DNA from: Diphasiastrum complanatum
Lineage: Eukaryota > Streptophyta > Lycopodiopsida > Lycopodiales > Lycopodiaceae
Length of the DNA: 64,000 bases
Direction of reading: 5' to 3'
NCBI GenBank assembly: GCA_029204225.1
Contig: CM055108.1
Coordinates: forward strand, 21,860,326 to 21,924,325
A program made the position numbers and the translations under genes. Every line of letters starts with the position of its first letter. Within the stretch, counting starts at the first letter, position 1. Positions 32,900 to 44,700 of this stretch are shown here, in pieces. Under the pieces are notes generated by a model, which saw only the letters and a list, made by a program, of their open reading frames with translations, was not told the origin of the DNA and did not search any database.

Positions 32900-33460
32900 C
32901 TTTACTAACTTTTACTTTCTTTGAAATATGACCAAAAATTCTATAACCTTTGCTATTTTCACTATAGCCAACAAAAATTTCTTTGAAAGAAGCTGCATTC
33001 TCTTTCTTTCTTGTTTCCAGAGGAATGTGGACATAACAAATACATCCAAACACTTTCAAATCTTTTACATTTGGCTTATTGCAATACAAGGCTTGATATG
33101 GTGAGATCCCATCAATGGCACTACTTGGAAGCCTATTACATAAATAGTTAGCACATGTTATGGCCTCTCCCCAAAATGAGATGGGTAGAGATGCATCTAG
33201 CCTCAAAGACTTTGCACACTCACATAGGCTTCTATTTTTCCTCTCGGCCATCCCATTTTGTTGGGGTGTAGGAACATGTGTAAGTCTCTTTTAATGCCAT
33301 TAGTCTCACAAAAATATCTCATCCTATTGGAGATATATTTTCCTATATTATCACATCTTAAAACTTTGATGCTAGAACTAAGTTGATTCTCAATAAGAGA
33401 TTTGAGGTGATGGAATTGTAAATACTGTAGCTCTAGATATTGTGGTTGATTCAGCCACAA
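32814..33460 (-). pseudogene. Copia integrase, C-terminal half
   Basis: The readable segments are IKVLRCDNIGKYISN (second catalytic Asp), the AERKNRSLCECAKSL segment (catalytic Glu) and SFWGEAITCANYLCNRLP, ending VFGCICYVHIP and GYSENSKGYRI, the normal Copia order. A frameshift lies near 33250. The first catalytic Asp and the zinc region are absent. Confidence 0.85.
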
Positions 33461-33639
33461 AAATTTTGGACATTCCTTCCATTGTAAATTCTCTCCTGCC
33501 TCCTCCCGTTAATGTCAAACCTATAGTATATTTAGATTCTGATGATTATTTAAAATTTGAGATGCGATAGATAATATCGGCATGCCAATCCTCTTCCAAA
33601 TAGAAGAGATTGATTTTACTCTTAGTTTTAGAATCCTAG

Positions 33640-34570
33640 ATTGTATGTAGATGAAGGATAGAAGGGCCTCTATCAATGATCCAGTGATTGAGGCGGGTCA
33701 TGATATTGCAAGGGATTCCATGAAAGAAGTGTCGCTTCTCAGCAATTTTTTTCTACAAGGCATCAAGGACAACAACGAAACTTTGTCGCACTGTATCCTT
33801 GGTGGTTGCTCACCTCCTGTGAAGTTTCTGTTGATGGCTTATCATACCAAGTATGTCTATCTCTTTGTCAAATTCTTTACTTGTCTATTTCTTTACTTGT
33901 AATTACTGTATCATTTATCTAATGGAATTCTTCATGGTTTTTTGTAGTGATCACTGGAGCTTAATTGTAATTTCTGTAAAAATCACAAATAATAATATCG
34001 TAAATCTTTTTTGTGTAAAGATGAATTTCGCCAACAACACACATAAGGATATTGACTCACTGATACCGGAGATATGTAAATATTTTTCAATAGAGAATCC
34101 CACGGTAGGAAAATGTGAAATTGTGAGCATTGAGGTAATCATTGAACATTTTTGGTGTATTTTTGTTTATCATCATTGTTAAGCATCAATATCTTCATCC
34201 CATTATTAATCAATTGAATGTATTGCAGACACCCCAGCAAAATGACTAATTTAGCTGTGCGTGGTGAACTCAATGCAAAATTATTTTTTAAGTGGTACAA
34301 TCTTCAAGAGGATGTTGATATTTTGAAGGTGAGTTATTAGCCCTTTCTATTTTATCTTCATGTAAACTATTGTTTGTTATTAATATTCATCTAATACATT
34401 GTTTATTGCAGTTTACTCTAGGTGATTATACTGCTGGCGAAGTGTACAGATTTCGACATGAGATCATCCTTAGTCTATTGGCCAGGTCAACTGCTAGACC
34501 CAAAGACTGTCTAAGCCATACAATGTTCAAATTTCAAATGAGGCAATTTGTAAATACCCAAGCTGAATAG
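33640..34570 (+). pseudogene. Ulp1-type (C48) cysteine protease pseudogene with intact splice layout
   Basis: Four exon-like blocks end and start at good splice sites: to 33850 (AA|GTATGT), 33948-34134 (TTGTAG| to GAG|GTAATC), 34229-34328 (TTGCAG| to AAG|GTGAGT) and 34412-34570 (TTGCAG|, stop TAG). The second splice restores NDHWSLIVI, the His site of Ulp1/SENP proteases that remove SUMO. The third block has TPQQND then FSC, the Gln and Cys site. TAA, TGA and TAA interrupt the third block, so it is dead. A host SUMO-protease copy and a protease captured by a MULE or CACTA transposon are both possible; no terminal repeats were seen. Confidence 0.65.
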
Positions 34571-35099
34571 ATAGACATATGGACATATAGATACAAAATT
34601 ATAGACATATAGACATACAGAAACATAATTCTTTGCACAGATGTACAAAATCCCCAAATTGGGGTGATATTTTATTGAATACAAATATCAATTTGTACAA
34701 TTGATTGTATGGATTTTCATTGTTCTTCTATAATGTTGATATTTGTTGGAAGATTCTTGCAAGGTGTTGTGTTTTCCTGTCTTTTTCGTCTCTGCATGAA
34801 AGATAAGCAACTTGTTAATTTCTCGATTCTCTAATAAAGTTACATATATAATCATTGACTGATTTACAAATCAGATTAAAATCTTACCAGCTTTCCATTG
34901 ATAATGAATCTGAAGTGTTCTGGTAGAATTTCATTGTGCATTAAGACCAGCTCGTCTGATATAACTCAAGCTCCAATGATCCTCCACTACAATTGTAGTT
35001 AGCATATCTTCATTGTTGAAAATGTGGGCTTCTTTTCGATCTGTGTGACCATCCATTTGAAGGTCTTGATCGAGTGTCATCCAGGTCCCACTTATTCGT
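34571..35099. other. Intergenic, no gene recognised
   Basis: AT-rich with short tagacatat repeats at 34570-34625. Confidence 0.35.
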
Positions 35100-35400
35100 T
35101 TTCATCTCTATTTGTTAAAGCCTAAACACTAAGCATCATTCAAATTGAAACTTAAATATGATATCAAAATCGAACATGATATTCAAATTGAAACTTAAAC
35201 AAGACATAAAAATTGAACATTATTTCTAAAACCTAAACATCAAACATCATATCCAATTTGAAACTTATATAAGACATCTTAATCGAATATTATATTATAA
35301 TAAAAATTGAAACAAGACATTGATAATTGAGCATTATTTGTAAAAGCTTAACATCAAACATCATATCAAATGTGAAGTTAAGTATACAATGAGAGTTCAC
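35100..35400 (+). repeat. Degenerate repeat of AAATTGAAACTTAAA-type units
   Basis: Words such as TCAAATTGAAACTTAAA, CTAAACATCAAACATCATAT and AATTGAACATTATTT alternate at irregular 50-90 bp spacing over 300 bp. No coding potential. Confidence 0.5.
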
Positions 35401-35429
35401 TTATAGTAGTGGCTCGAGTTCTTGCTTCA

Positions 35430-35640
35430 AAAACGCATGTAAACACCTCTAACAATGATTGGACCTCATAGATTGCACCTCTCATCATGATTGAACCCCT
35501 AGATTTGCATCTCTCATGATGATTGGGCCTCATGATGTGGACATCTTAACATGATTGGGCCACTTGATTTTCACCTCTTAATGTGATTGGCCTCATGATC
35601 TACACCTCTTAGCATGATTGGACCTTATAAGCCATTGAGA
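35430..35640 (+). repeat. Minisatellite, unit about 32 bp
   Basis: About six units of the form CACCTCTTA.CATGATTGGGCC followed by CATGATNTG lie in tandem with substitutions and 1-3 bp length changes. Confidence 0.7.
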
Positions 35641-36056
35641 TGTGAAATTAAATGCATACTAGCAAAATTCCAATCTTTAAATTTTGTGACAATTGTCACC
35701 ATCTCACTAGAGTTGGAAGCCTTTTGAAATTTTTTAATTCATCATAAAAATATGTAAAAAGTGGTAGTGGACAAAAAATCCCCATGATGATAACTGGCAT
35801 CCAAAATAACTAGTCTACTTTTATCTATTTTCACAATGTGATAATACACGAGGCTAGCCGAATGTGAATTTGAGGCTATGCAAAAATCTCGAGTCCAAAT
35901 ATTGTGGCAAAACTAGGAACTCTGCTAAGTCTAGCTCAATGAAATGAGTTTAATAATAGTCGGCGGGCTTAATCCCTAGTTGTCATCTCTATGTACGATC
36001 AAGATATGCCCTATATAAAAAGCGTATGATATATTGGTGAGTACCCAAAGGAACAT

Positions 36057-36480
36057 TCATAATGGAGATACCAATTGACTCAAGGAAGAGGTGAGATGCC
36101 TGACAAAAACATGACAGTCTGTAACCCTTATCATGAAAAGAATGTGAAGAAGCAAGTGTTGTCTATCAAGAATGAGCTCCTGACATTGCATGAAAGCTCT
36201 AGAAGTGTTGAAGACCATAACCTTGGTCTTCGCAATGTTCACCCCCAAGCCTCGTTGGGTACAAAAGACTCCAACTATCTCTGCAACCTCTCTCTAGTCA
36301 AGGAAACTAGTATTACATCATCGACATAAAAAAGAATGGCAATCAGAATATCGCCAAGCATACAACCAGATCCAGCACACTATGAGATGACTCTCTCCAA
36401 CTCATCAATATATAGTCCAAAAAAAACCGGTAAAATAGAACAATCTTGCTTCACCCCAATGGTATTCCAAATGTGCTCAT
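36057..36480 (-). pseudogene. LINE (non-LTR) reverse transcriptase fragment
   Basis: On the minus strand one reads IGVKQDCSILPVFFGLYIDE, then ILIAILFYVDDVILVS, then GLGVNIAKTKVMVFN. These are the GVKQG.P..P.LF, YADD and N..KT..M.F blocks of plant LINE ORF2 RT. One stop interrupts between the first two blocks and Ala in the catalytic box is Val. Only the central RT remains. Confidence 0.8.
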
Positions 36481-36497
36481 AAATACCACTTCCATGT

Positions 36498-37451
36498 TGG
36501 TGTTGGAAATTAAGCCCACAATTGCCTCCTTGGTGAATGATAACTTAGACAGCCAATTACTTGAAGAACGTCTACAACAGACTTCCGGCTGATCGCCAGC
36601 AAAGGGTAACCAATCCCATTATAATTTTAAGTTTAGATGTTAAGTTTAATAACTTGAAGTCATTGAAGACTTGGCCATCTTCAAGGACTTCCACAAAACT
36701 TGCCTTTAGAACAAGTCTATAGATTTACATTGTTTTCGAGACAGTTTGTAGAAATGAACTATGTTTGAGACAGCTTCGCGAAATGTTCGCGATAGTCCAA
36801 AAGTTCAACTATTTTAAACACCTTCAACTTTGTTAGCAAAAAGTTCACGAAGGGAGAGAAAATTCCGAAGGTCATCTATTTTTCATGTTGAACTGTTTTA
36901 AAGTCACGTTCGCCTTTTTAAGGGCACCTTCACTTTTTTCGCAAAATCTCGAAGAGAGAGAAAAATGCCAAAGGTCATCTACTTTGAACAAGGAACGTTC
37001 CCAGCCACTTCCCAAATTTGCGAAGTGAGAGAAAGCAACTTTCCTTATAAAGCAAAGTGAGAGAATTTGCAACGCCCTCATCCGTGTCAACATTCCCTAT
37101 GGGTTGATAGTATACACTATGTACAGTTGTCACAGAAGCCATATACTTCCAAGTACAAGCGGCTTACCTAATTAGGTGACAATAATTTACTGTAGTTAAT
37201 ACACGGATGAAATCTATAAATAGATAATCCAAGCACAGATTGTTGGTTGCTCCATCCAAGAGACATATTATTTGAACCTCTCAATTACGCCGTCAATCTT
37301 GGTTGTAATTTGCTATTTGTATTGTGCTTCAGTGTAATATAGCAGCAGCACATTTTTATCTGTGTACAACATAGATGAATGCATGTTGTGATTGAATGCA
37401 CTTTCATTATTGTTGTTTGATCGCGCTTGTATACTCACCCAGATCAAAACA
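36498..37451 (+). repeat. Possible solo LTR (Copia-like)
   Basis: A TGTTGGAAATTAAGCC start, a TATA-like CTATAAATAGATAATCC at 37214 and an end ATCAAAACA at about 37451 resemble a Copia LTR. Short TTCGCGAA-type words recur at 36770-37030. I could not find a target duplication, so the borders are guesses. Confidence 0.35.
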
Positions 37452-37995
37452 CGAACGCCTACGACTCCTCAGTTTCTGATCAAATGATGGCTATCTTTGA
37501 TGCCTGAGGAACTCGCGATATCATACTGCTCTTCCATTTATTTCAGAACTATACTTCACGTTGACTCTGATTTCAGTAGTACCACACACAAACCATCTCC
37601 AATCTCTTCGGTGGATTGTACTCTTGTTTTAAAAGTATAAATTAATTTTTAAGATCCTATTGGGCAATCAGAACGCATAAAGCTGTGATTATCTTAAGCA
37701 TAAGCTGACTATTAGACTGTTTTTGCACCTAGCAGCCGATTAAAACGGGAGAGTTGTTCCGCAATATTCCTGCTCTCTTCTCCGTTCTCGTTCTTCCTAT
37801 CTCCCTTGCCTCATCAATTGGAAACACCCCAAGACTGTCTCATAAAGAGCCATCACAACCAGGATGATGACAATTGATTACAAAATATGAGATTCAAAAG
37901 GTACGGAATATTATTTGATGCTCATCATGTTGCTTACAGAAACTGAGCATCAAAGAAATTGAAGAATTGAGATCAACGATAAAAGAAATTACTAT
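37452..37995. other. Intergenic, no gene recognised
   Basis: No motif seen. 37940-37995 may belong to the following pseudogene. Confidence 0.35.
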
Positions 37996-39090
37996 TTGTG
38001 TGCAACAGTGAGACCGGACAAAAACTCCTATTCGTATTTTTTTAAATGCTTTAGACGTTTGTCGCAAATCTTACAAAGCAATTCACGCAATCAGAAACTC
38101 ACGTTTTCAACAAATGCATGTGCAACTTCAGAAAGACCCAAGATTACAAGGATCATTACAGGGTCAAACTATCTCTCCAGATGCTTTGAATGCAACTGCT
38201 TGGCTAAAGCATTTCATAGACGTGCATGGAGAGAAATTGTCTAAATATTTTCACTTGCCAGATAATTTTACAAAATTAGAAATATTTTTTATGTACAAAG
38301 AGTTTCCAAAACAAAAAATGTTCCTTATTTGAGTTATTCATAGTTTCTTAGAATTTAGAAAAGAGATTTTGGACTGGTAAAGATTCTCAAAAAATCATGA
38401 ATGACATTATGTTCTACTTGCGAGTTGTTAAAATCTGTAAAACAACTTGAAAAATCCAATAATGAGAAATGTAAAAAATAATCAGGTTTGTCATTGATTT
38501 TAATGATTTTTGTTTTGAAATGGATTTAAATCACAATATATTTTAATAACATTATAATATCTTTATTCTATCAAATATATTCATTGTATTTTCAGTGGAT
38601 GCTGCAAAAGCTCTTCAAGTGCACAAAGATCAACAAACAATTGAAAGACAAAAGTTGGTCAAGCATCAAAATTTTTTTCAAATGTCCACAAAAATATTTG
38701 GGCCTTGTTATTGATGGCATGGATCAGAACAAAACAATGTTGCCTCATTTTGTCAATGCCCAAAAATTTGAACGAGGCAGATTATATTCAGGTTCATCTC
38801 GTTGAAGCACTTGTGTTTAAAGGCACTTTGGAGTCCAAGGTCTTTTTTAAATATCCCAACGTTCGAAACGATCACCATTGTACACAAGATTATTTGCGAA
38901 TTTGGAAAAAAATCTTCCGAAAACACTTTATTTAGGGAAAATAAAAACCAAACTATTTTGGCATACTTGTCCATGCTAGTAGAGAAAAAAAAATTCAAAT
39001 AAATAAAAATAGGATTTTTGTCGGTGGACCACACCCACGATCAAATTGAAGTCAATTTTATTCTATTTTTTCTTGCACGTGTTGTGCTTG
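37996..39090 (+). pseudogene. DUF7869-like protein remnant
   Basis: Three frames in order recall the large plant and animal proteins with a DUF7869 domain, whose role is unknown: 38114-38332 gives NATAWLKHFIDVHGEKLSKY; 38695-38870 gives YLGLVIDGMDQNKTMLPHF with a frameshift then VHLVEALVF; 38900-39000 gives ENTLFRENKNQTILAYLSML; 39020-39085 gives DHTHDQIEVNF. The DGMDQ.KT.LPH and RENKNQ blocks are the distinguishing ones. Several frameshifts make it a pseudogene. The family assignment is from memory of the motif set and should be tested. Confidence 0.5.
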
Positions 39091-40668
39091 ACCAGGCATA
39101 TTAGCCGCCCAAATATCATGTTTACAAGCTCAAAAAATTCTTGGTGTAGAGCATGGAATGAAGTGATGCCATTGAAACTTCCATGTTAAAAGAATAAGTT
39201 AAACCTTTATTGTTAGTGAAACAGAGAACTTACCTTAGAGGGATGCCATAGTGCCCTAGCAAAAAAAGTGCTTTTGACAACTCTAGTCTTAATGCTGATT
39301 TCAAGGAGAAAAGCTAGAGTTCAAGATCAAACAAATGTCAATAGCTAAGATTACTTTCTTTTGCTGAATGATGGGGTCATTTTTTCTTTGTTGAATTTTG
39401 ATTTTCTGATTTGCTACAAGGTTATTAGACTTGTATAGATATGTTCATATGACCTTCCTTATTCAAAGATGCTTTTGTCATAACGATAAGAGGCACCGGC
39501 TTCAATGACAAGTGTGCTATGTGATGCATCCAAGATGATTGGTACAAAAGACACCCTTAATATGTTGAAGGCCTACTTCAAAGATTTTTTTTTTGCTTTG
39601 ATGATTGAAGAAAAGCTTAAAAGTTTAAACGATCTTTAGGTAGAAATTAAATGAAGTCTTTAGAACTTGGCATGATCATTGAACATTCACAAGACGTCCA
39701 ATACTGAAGATTATGATGCAACTGAAGGTGCTTATCTTGGACTTAGTTTGATAGGAAGAATTGAATCAGAATTAAGACATGGTCTATTAAATTTAAGTTG
39801 GTTAGGAAGTGCAAAAGGGCATTCGACAGTAGTCACTAAGGGCTTCAAATATGTGCCTTAAGAGTAATATGGAGAAAACGATTTTTATTGCCTCCTTGTG
39901 GGTAGAGATGAGTACTTTGGTCAAAGGTTGTCGAGACCTCTTCAAGGTGCTAATTCTATATGGGAATGATGGCGGTGTTACCAATAAGTCATGGGTTCTA
40001 CATTACTTTTCAAAATTGGAAGCATAGGAATTGGGTTCGTGATAAGTGAAAGGCATTTCCTTCTTAAAGTAGAAGGTATTTTGGAGATTAATGTAGACAC
40101 ACTTTAGCAACTGTTGCTTGCGACTGTTGCTTGTCTTTTTGGAATGGAAAATGTTAAGTGTATACTTTTGGAAGAAATGCTTTTTGGAATTTGGGTTTGA
40201 TTGTAATGGTGAAGCTTTCAAAAGAAAATGATTTCTAGATTCATGGCTTTTTAGTAAAACGTTTTATACAAGGACTTGCTTCTTTATTACTAATTGACTC
40301 CCTTCCAACTACACTAGAATATGTAGGAGGCTTTCAACAACTGGGACATTTTGGATGTTCTTCCACCCAGGATCTAAAAACCATTACAAAGAGGTGTATT
40401 TGTGTGCACACATGCTCATTTATTACGTCCCTATAATGAAAATATATAAATGCTTGAATATTTAAGAAAAGCACAAAAGCAAATAAACACATGCATTAAA
40501 CAATTTTACTTATGACCATGCTAAAGCATGAAACATTGCATAGGTCGCATGTGAGATATGTTATCTTTGTTGTGAAAGCTGACTTGTCAAGTAGTGACAA
40601 TCCAATCTATAGCTTCCAAAAAGTCACTATACCAACTTGACGCTAAGAAGGGAAGCAACTAGTTGTTG
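39091..40668. other. Intergenic, no gene recognised
   Basis: AT-rich. The frame at 39679-39861 has no recognisable motif. Confidence 0.35.
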
Positions 40669-40884
40669 CTAAATTATGGTGTAGGATAAAACGTGTTGTA
40701 GAAACTTGAATAGTAGCTCAGAACAGGTTGTATTAGGGTGCTATACCCCTAGAGATAACTTTCTCCTATAAATATCTTTGTGAAAATTATGGTGCAGGCT
40801 AAAATATGTTGTAGAAACTTGAATAGTAGCAATTGCATTAGGGTGCTAGACCCCTGAAGGTAACTTTCTCGTATCAAAATCTTT
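40669..40884 (+). repeat. Tandem duplication, unit about 115 bp
   Basis: AAATTATGGTGTAGGATAAA...GTTGTAGAAACTTGAATAGT...TTAGGGTGCTATACCCCT at 40672 recurs from 40786 as AAATTATGGTGCAGGCTAAA...TTAGGGTGCTAGACCCCT. The copies differ by point changes and one deletion. Confidence 0.75.
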
Positions 40885-41485
40885 TGACCTAAAAATATTC
40901 TAACCAAAATCATGTTCCCATCGTAGAACCTTTGTTGAAATATGTTCCACTATTTCCATGGAGGGGAGAACATTGCTCCCCAGCAACACCACCCCTAGTG
41001 ACTTGCAATTGCAAGTGTTAGTCATTCAAAATGGTTGAAGGTGGGTTGCAGTGGTATGAGACGATCATTCGGAAACCTGAACTTTGCTTGACTTGGTGTC
41101 TATAGCTCTAGTGCGCGGGGTTGAGATGACAATATTTGTAAAGTTGGGCGGTTATTGAGTATTTGGTTGTTTATAACCTCATTGTATAAAAGGCCTAAAT
41201 CTTCGTAACTAAAGTTATTTAGATCAACTTTCAAATTCTCACAAGAAAATGTGCACTTGAAGATTCAGACCTACCACAATATGACGACTACATCTTTAGA
41301 TGGTAGGAGTCAGCCACAATGTAAAAGTGAGAAGACGACGTATTCACAAATCGATTTGTGGCTTCTAGACTTCAGAAACAGAAACAATCTTAGTCCATGT
41401 GATGCGACCCAAAAAAATTCTCTTATTACAGATAAGCAAGTGCAATGCAGATAAGATCGAGGACACCATTTTCATTCATAATCAC

Positions 41486-41491
41486 TTTATT
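41486..41491 (-). terminator. Candidate polyadenylation signal of USP
   Basis: AATAAA on the minus strand about 90 bp after the stop codon, in the right place and followed by AT-rich sequence. Confidence 0.5.
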
Positions 41492-41579
41492 ACACTGAAC
41501 AGTCAAATGTGCAATGAGGGTTATAATCCAATTTTTCAATGAAATTAGCACCCAGAGTTCTATTAACTGCAGAAAATCA

Positions 41580-41753
41580 TCAATCATATATCACAGAGTA
41601 TTCTCCAGCTTGATCATACCGAAGTAGCTTCTCACCAACTTCCTGAAGTGTAAACCCTCTGATGCGGTTCTCTTCAGGATATTGTTTATCCTGATAATCA
41701 ATTGGCTCCAGTAACCACCCTTCATTCTGTACACTTACAGAGAGCAGATTCAC
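41580..41753 (-). CDS. USP: USP terminal exon
   Basis: The acceptor CAAGCAG| (plus-strand CTG at 41754-41756) opens 57 codons and TGA at 41582-41580. It encodes [20 protein letters not shown] through IRGFTLQEV to the end GEYSVIYD. The USP family ends GKFSVED or similar, so the stop is in the expected place. Confidence 0.9.
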   Translation of the reverse strand: MNLLSVSVQNEGWLLEPIDYQDKQYPEENRIRGFTLQEVGEKLLRYDQAGEYSVIYD

Positions 41754-44700
41754 CTGCTTGAAACATGATTATCAGTCCTAAAGTTGTTCCTAGCTGTTTA
41801 GCTGACTGGAGTAACGGAAATGCAGATACGCAGAAATCATATTAGTTGTGCAAAAGTGCAGAACTGTGTGCATCGAGGGAACTACAAAAGATTTCTTTCA
41901 ACTCTACGGTGCTGAGTAAGCCAGTGCTGCTCTATTGCATATTGCCTCATGTACTGAGTGAAAACTTTAGGACCATCCAAAATTCTTCAGGTCAAGCATT
42001 CATTGCCTTATAGAAACTTCCTCGTTAGACCACTCTTATTCTAGTTATAGATCTATGTTCATAGAAAGGTCCACTTAACTTACCTCGGCACCATCAACAG
42101 CACGTACTAGTAAAGTCCCATCAAGGACAAGATTACTGATAGTAATATCAGCTCCTTCAATAACAAGAGTTGACCTCTGAGAAATTTCACAAACTCCAGT
42201 CAGCTTGTTTCTGACATGAGAATACGTCAGCCCCCAGCTTGGACTCCACACAATCCTGGGCCATACTTCCACTTCCTGTCCGTTGAAGCTCTCTATTGTT
42301 GGCCCCTCTATCTTTGCACCTGCCTGGCAAATCACCAGCAGATTGACATTGAAGAACCTACAATCTACTTCTGCGGCTCCCATTTCAAAGTATCCTCACA
42401 ATTTCATGCAGCAAGAAAAGGGACAGAGTGAGAGCTAAAACTTATCACTACATCCATACTTTCAAGCTGTACAAACTAAAAAATAGCTATGCAAAAGACT
42501 GCACACATGTCCTGTCATCAATCAACAGCTTTGAGTAATTTAATGCTTGTGGACTGTGGTCGTGTGACATTAAGCTAGTATGAAGTAAATTATGATACCA
42601 AAATGCAACTGGTTTTTGCAATAGAGCATAAATATTAAGATGGAGTCCGCATATTTTCCAGTCAATTTCATCGATTCCATTTGAACCTCAAGAATCAAAT
42701 CAATATGAACCATAATTCGAATCATTTCAAAAATATTTCAAAGTTCAAATTGTTGTAATGCAAAATTATTTGAAAGCTTTTGGAAAAATTATGAGATTTG
42801 CTTCTTTTTCTTTATTATTTACTACTTGACACTTGTTCAATGTTGCTTCTTGGATCATGGACGATGGATGTCCGATGTCGGATGTTGCATTGGTGATTGT
42901 TGTGCTTTGCAGGTCGTCACCGACAATGCGGCAAATTGTGTTGCCATGGGGAAGCTCGTAAATGAAAAGTACCCTTGGATCCTTTGGGCACCCTGTGCTG
43001 CACATTGCTTAGACCTCTTGTTTGAGGATATAGCAAAGTTGCATGGATTGCAGAGGTACTAGACATAGGACGGTTCTTGGTGAGGTTTGTCACCAAGAGA
43101 CCGAGGGTCCTGAGCATGTTCAAGGAATATTCTAGCCTCGAGATTTTGAGGCCTGCCCCCACTAGGTCTACTTTTCTATCATCAAATTTGATTCATCACT
43201 TAGATTCTTAGAAGTTAGTACATGAATTACTAGCAACTACTATTAATAACTCAATAGTAATTTGTAAATTCTAAATACTAAATACTGTAGAAAATTGAAA
43301 AGTCAAACTCTAATTTGAAGTTTTAGTGACATTCCACACGTGTTGTTCTACATAATACAGGTAAATCCAAATGAAGTTGATGTGACGAAGGCTCCAGACC
43401 TACCACCAAGGTCACATGAGGAGGAGGACGTGTATGCACTACTCCATGATGACGCCATGCAGTTTCGAGGTGAATTTTAAGTTCCAATTTCAAGCTTTGA
43501 ATTAGCCCTTGAGCCTTAAGGCTTGGGTCCTTGAGGCTTGAAGTTTGAACTTTGAGCTTCATCCCATGTTCTAAGTTCTAGGTTTAGAATTGAAACTTGT
43601 GTTTTTAAACTTGTAAGATGCGAATTGTAACCCTTTGCCAATCCCTGCTGCACGTCGCAGGACAGGGGGAGAGGCTTCCAGTTCTCAAGCCCTCGAGGAC
43701 GAGGAGCCACTAGAAGACGAAGATGACACAAAGACCTTGGAAGATGAAGCCGACAGCGAGGATTCCTCAGAGGATGAGTGTGATCCATCTGATGATGCTG
43801 ATAGCATTGACGAGGTCCTACTCCTGAGCCTGCATGTGCGAGGAGGTCACAGCTTCCACGGGTGACTAGGAGGAGGCTACGTTAGGCTGCCTTAGGGGGA
43901 CTTAGGAGATTGGCCCATTTGCATTTAGTATTTAGTATTTAGTATTTTGATTAGTATATAGAAATTAGGAGTTGACTTTTTTTGAGATTATAAACTAAGA
44001 ACTTGAGACTAGTTACTAGCAGATAGTAATTTGTTATCATGTGTACAGTGTTATTACCATTTGGCATTTATGGATGAGTTAAAACTACATACATGATTCA
44101 AGATTCAGGTAACAAGTTTACATTTTGGTAATGTTCAACTGTGGAATGTTTCAATTATCAATGTTGAATGTCGAATGGGATTTGTACTCATAGATTACGG
44201 TAAGTTGTAACTCAAGAGTTAATATTTAAAAAGTTTACTTACTACTTAGTATTGTTACTTGTAAGCTATCAAAAGTTAGAACTTTATACTATAATCTATT
44301 ACTTGTTAATAGTTAAAAGTTACACAATGCACATTGTATACATTGTCATTTTCGTGAAATTCGAATCATTGAACATCTGTTAATCTACCACTAACTAACC
44401 ATGCACATGTGGTACATTCAACTTACTACATTGGAATATGACATATGTAATATGTAATATGTATGCTGTGACATTCATGTTTTAAAACAAAAAAACCTAA
44501 AACCGATTCGCTGGTTCAAACCTGGAGAAGCTGATTCAAATTCGATTTAAACACGGTTCGAAAAGGAGATTCGAAAGGTACCATCAAACATTGTTGAGTC
44601 CCAAGGTACAATCAAGAGACAGCTCGAGACCTTTATCAGACATATGGGCACAGTTTAGGGTAATACCCAAGGGCTGCAACACAACAGTCATGATGCTCAT

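Larger units (their letters stand above)
30830..33460 (-). mobile_element. 5'-truncated Ty1/copia element, pol only
   Basis: The minus-strand pol begins within integrase at 33460 and runs through RT and RNase H to about 30830. Gag, protease, the first half of integrase and both LTRs are missing. Stops and frameshifts separate the domains. At the 3' end a second, more decayed RNase H stretch (30840-31300) follows the first, so this is a mosaic of two copies or has an internal duplication. Confidence 0.85.
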
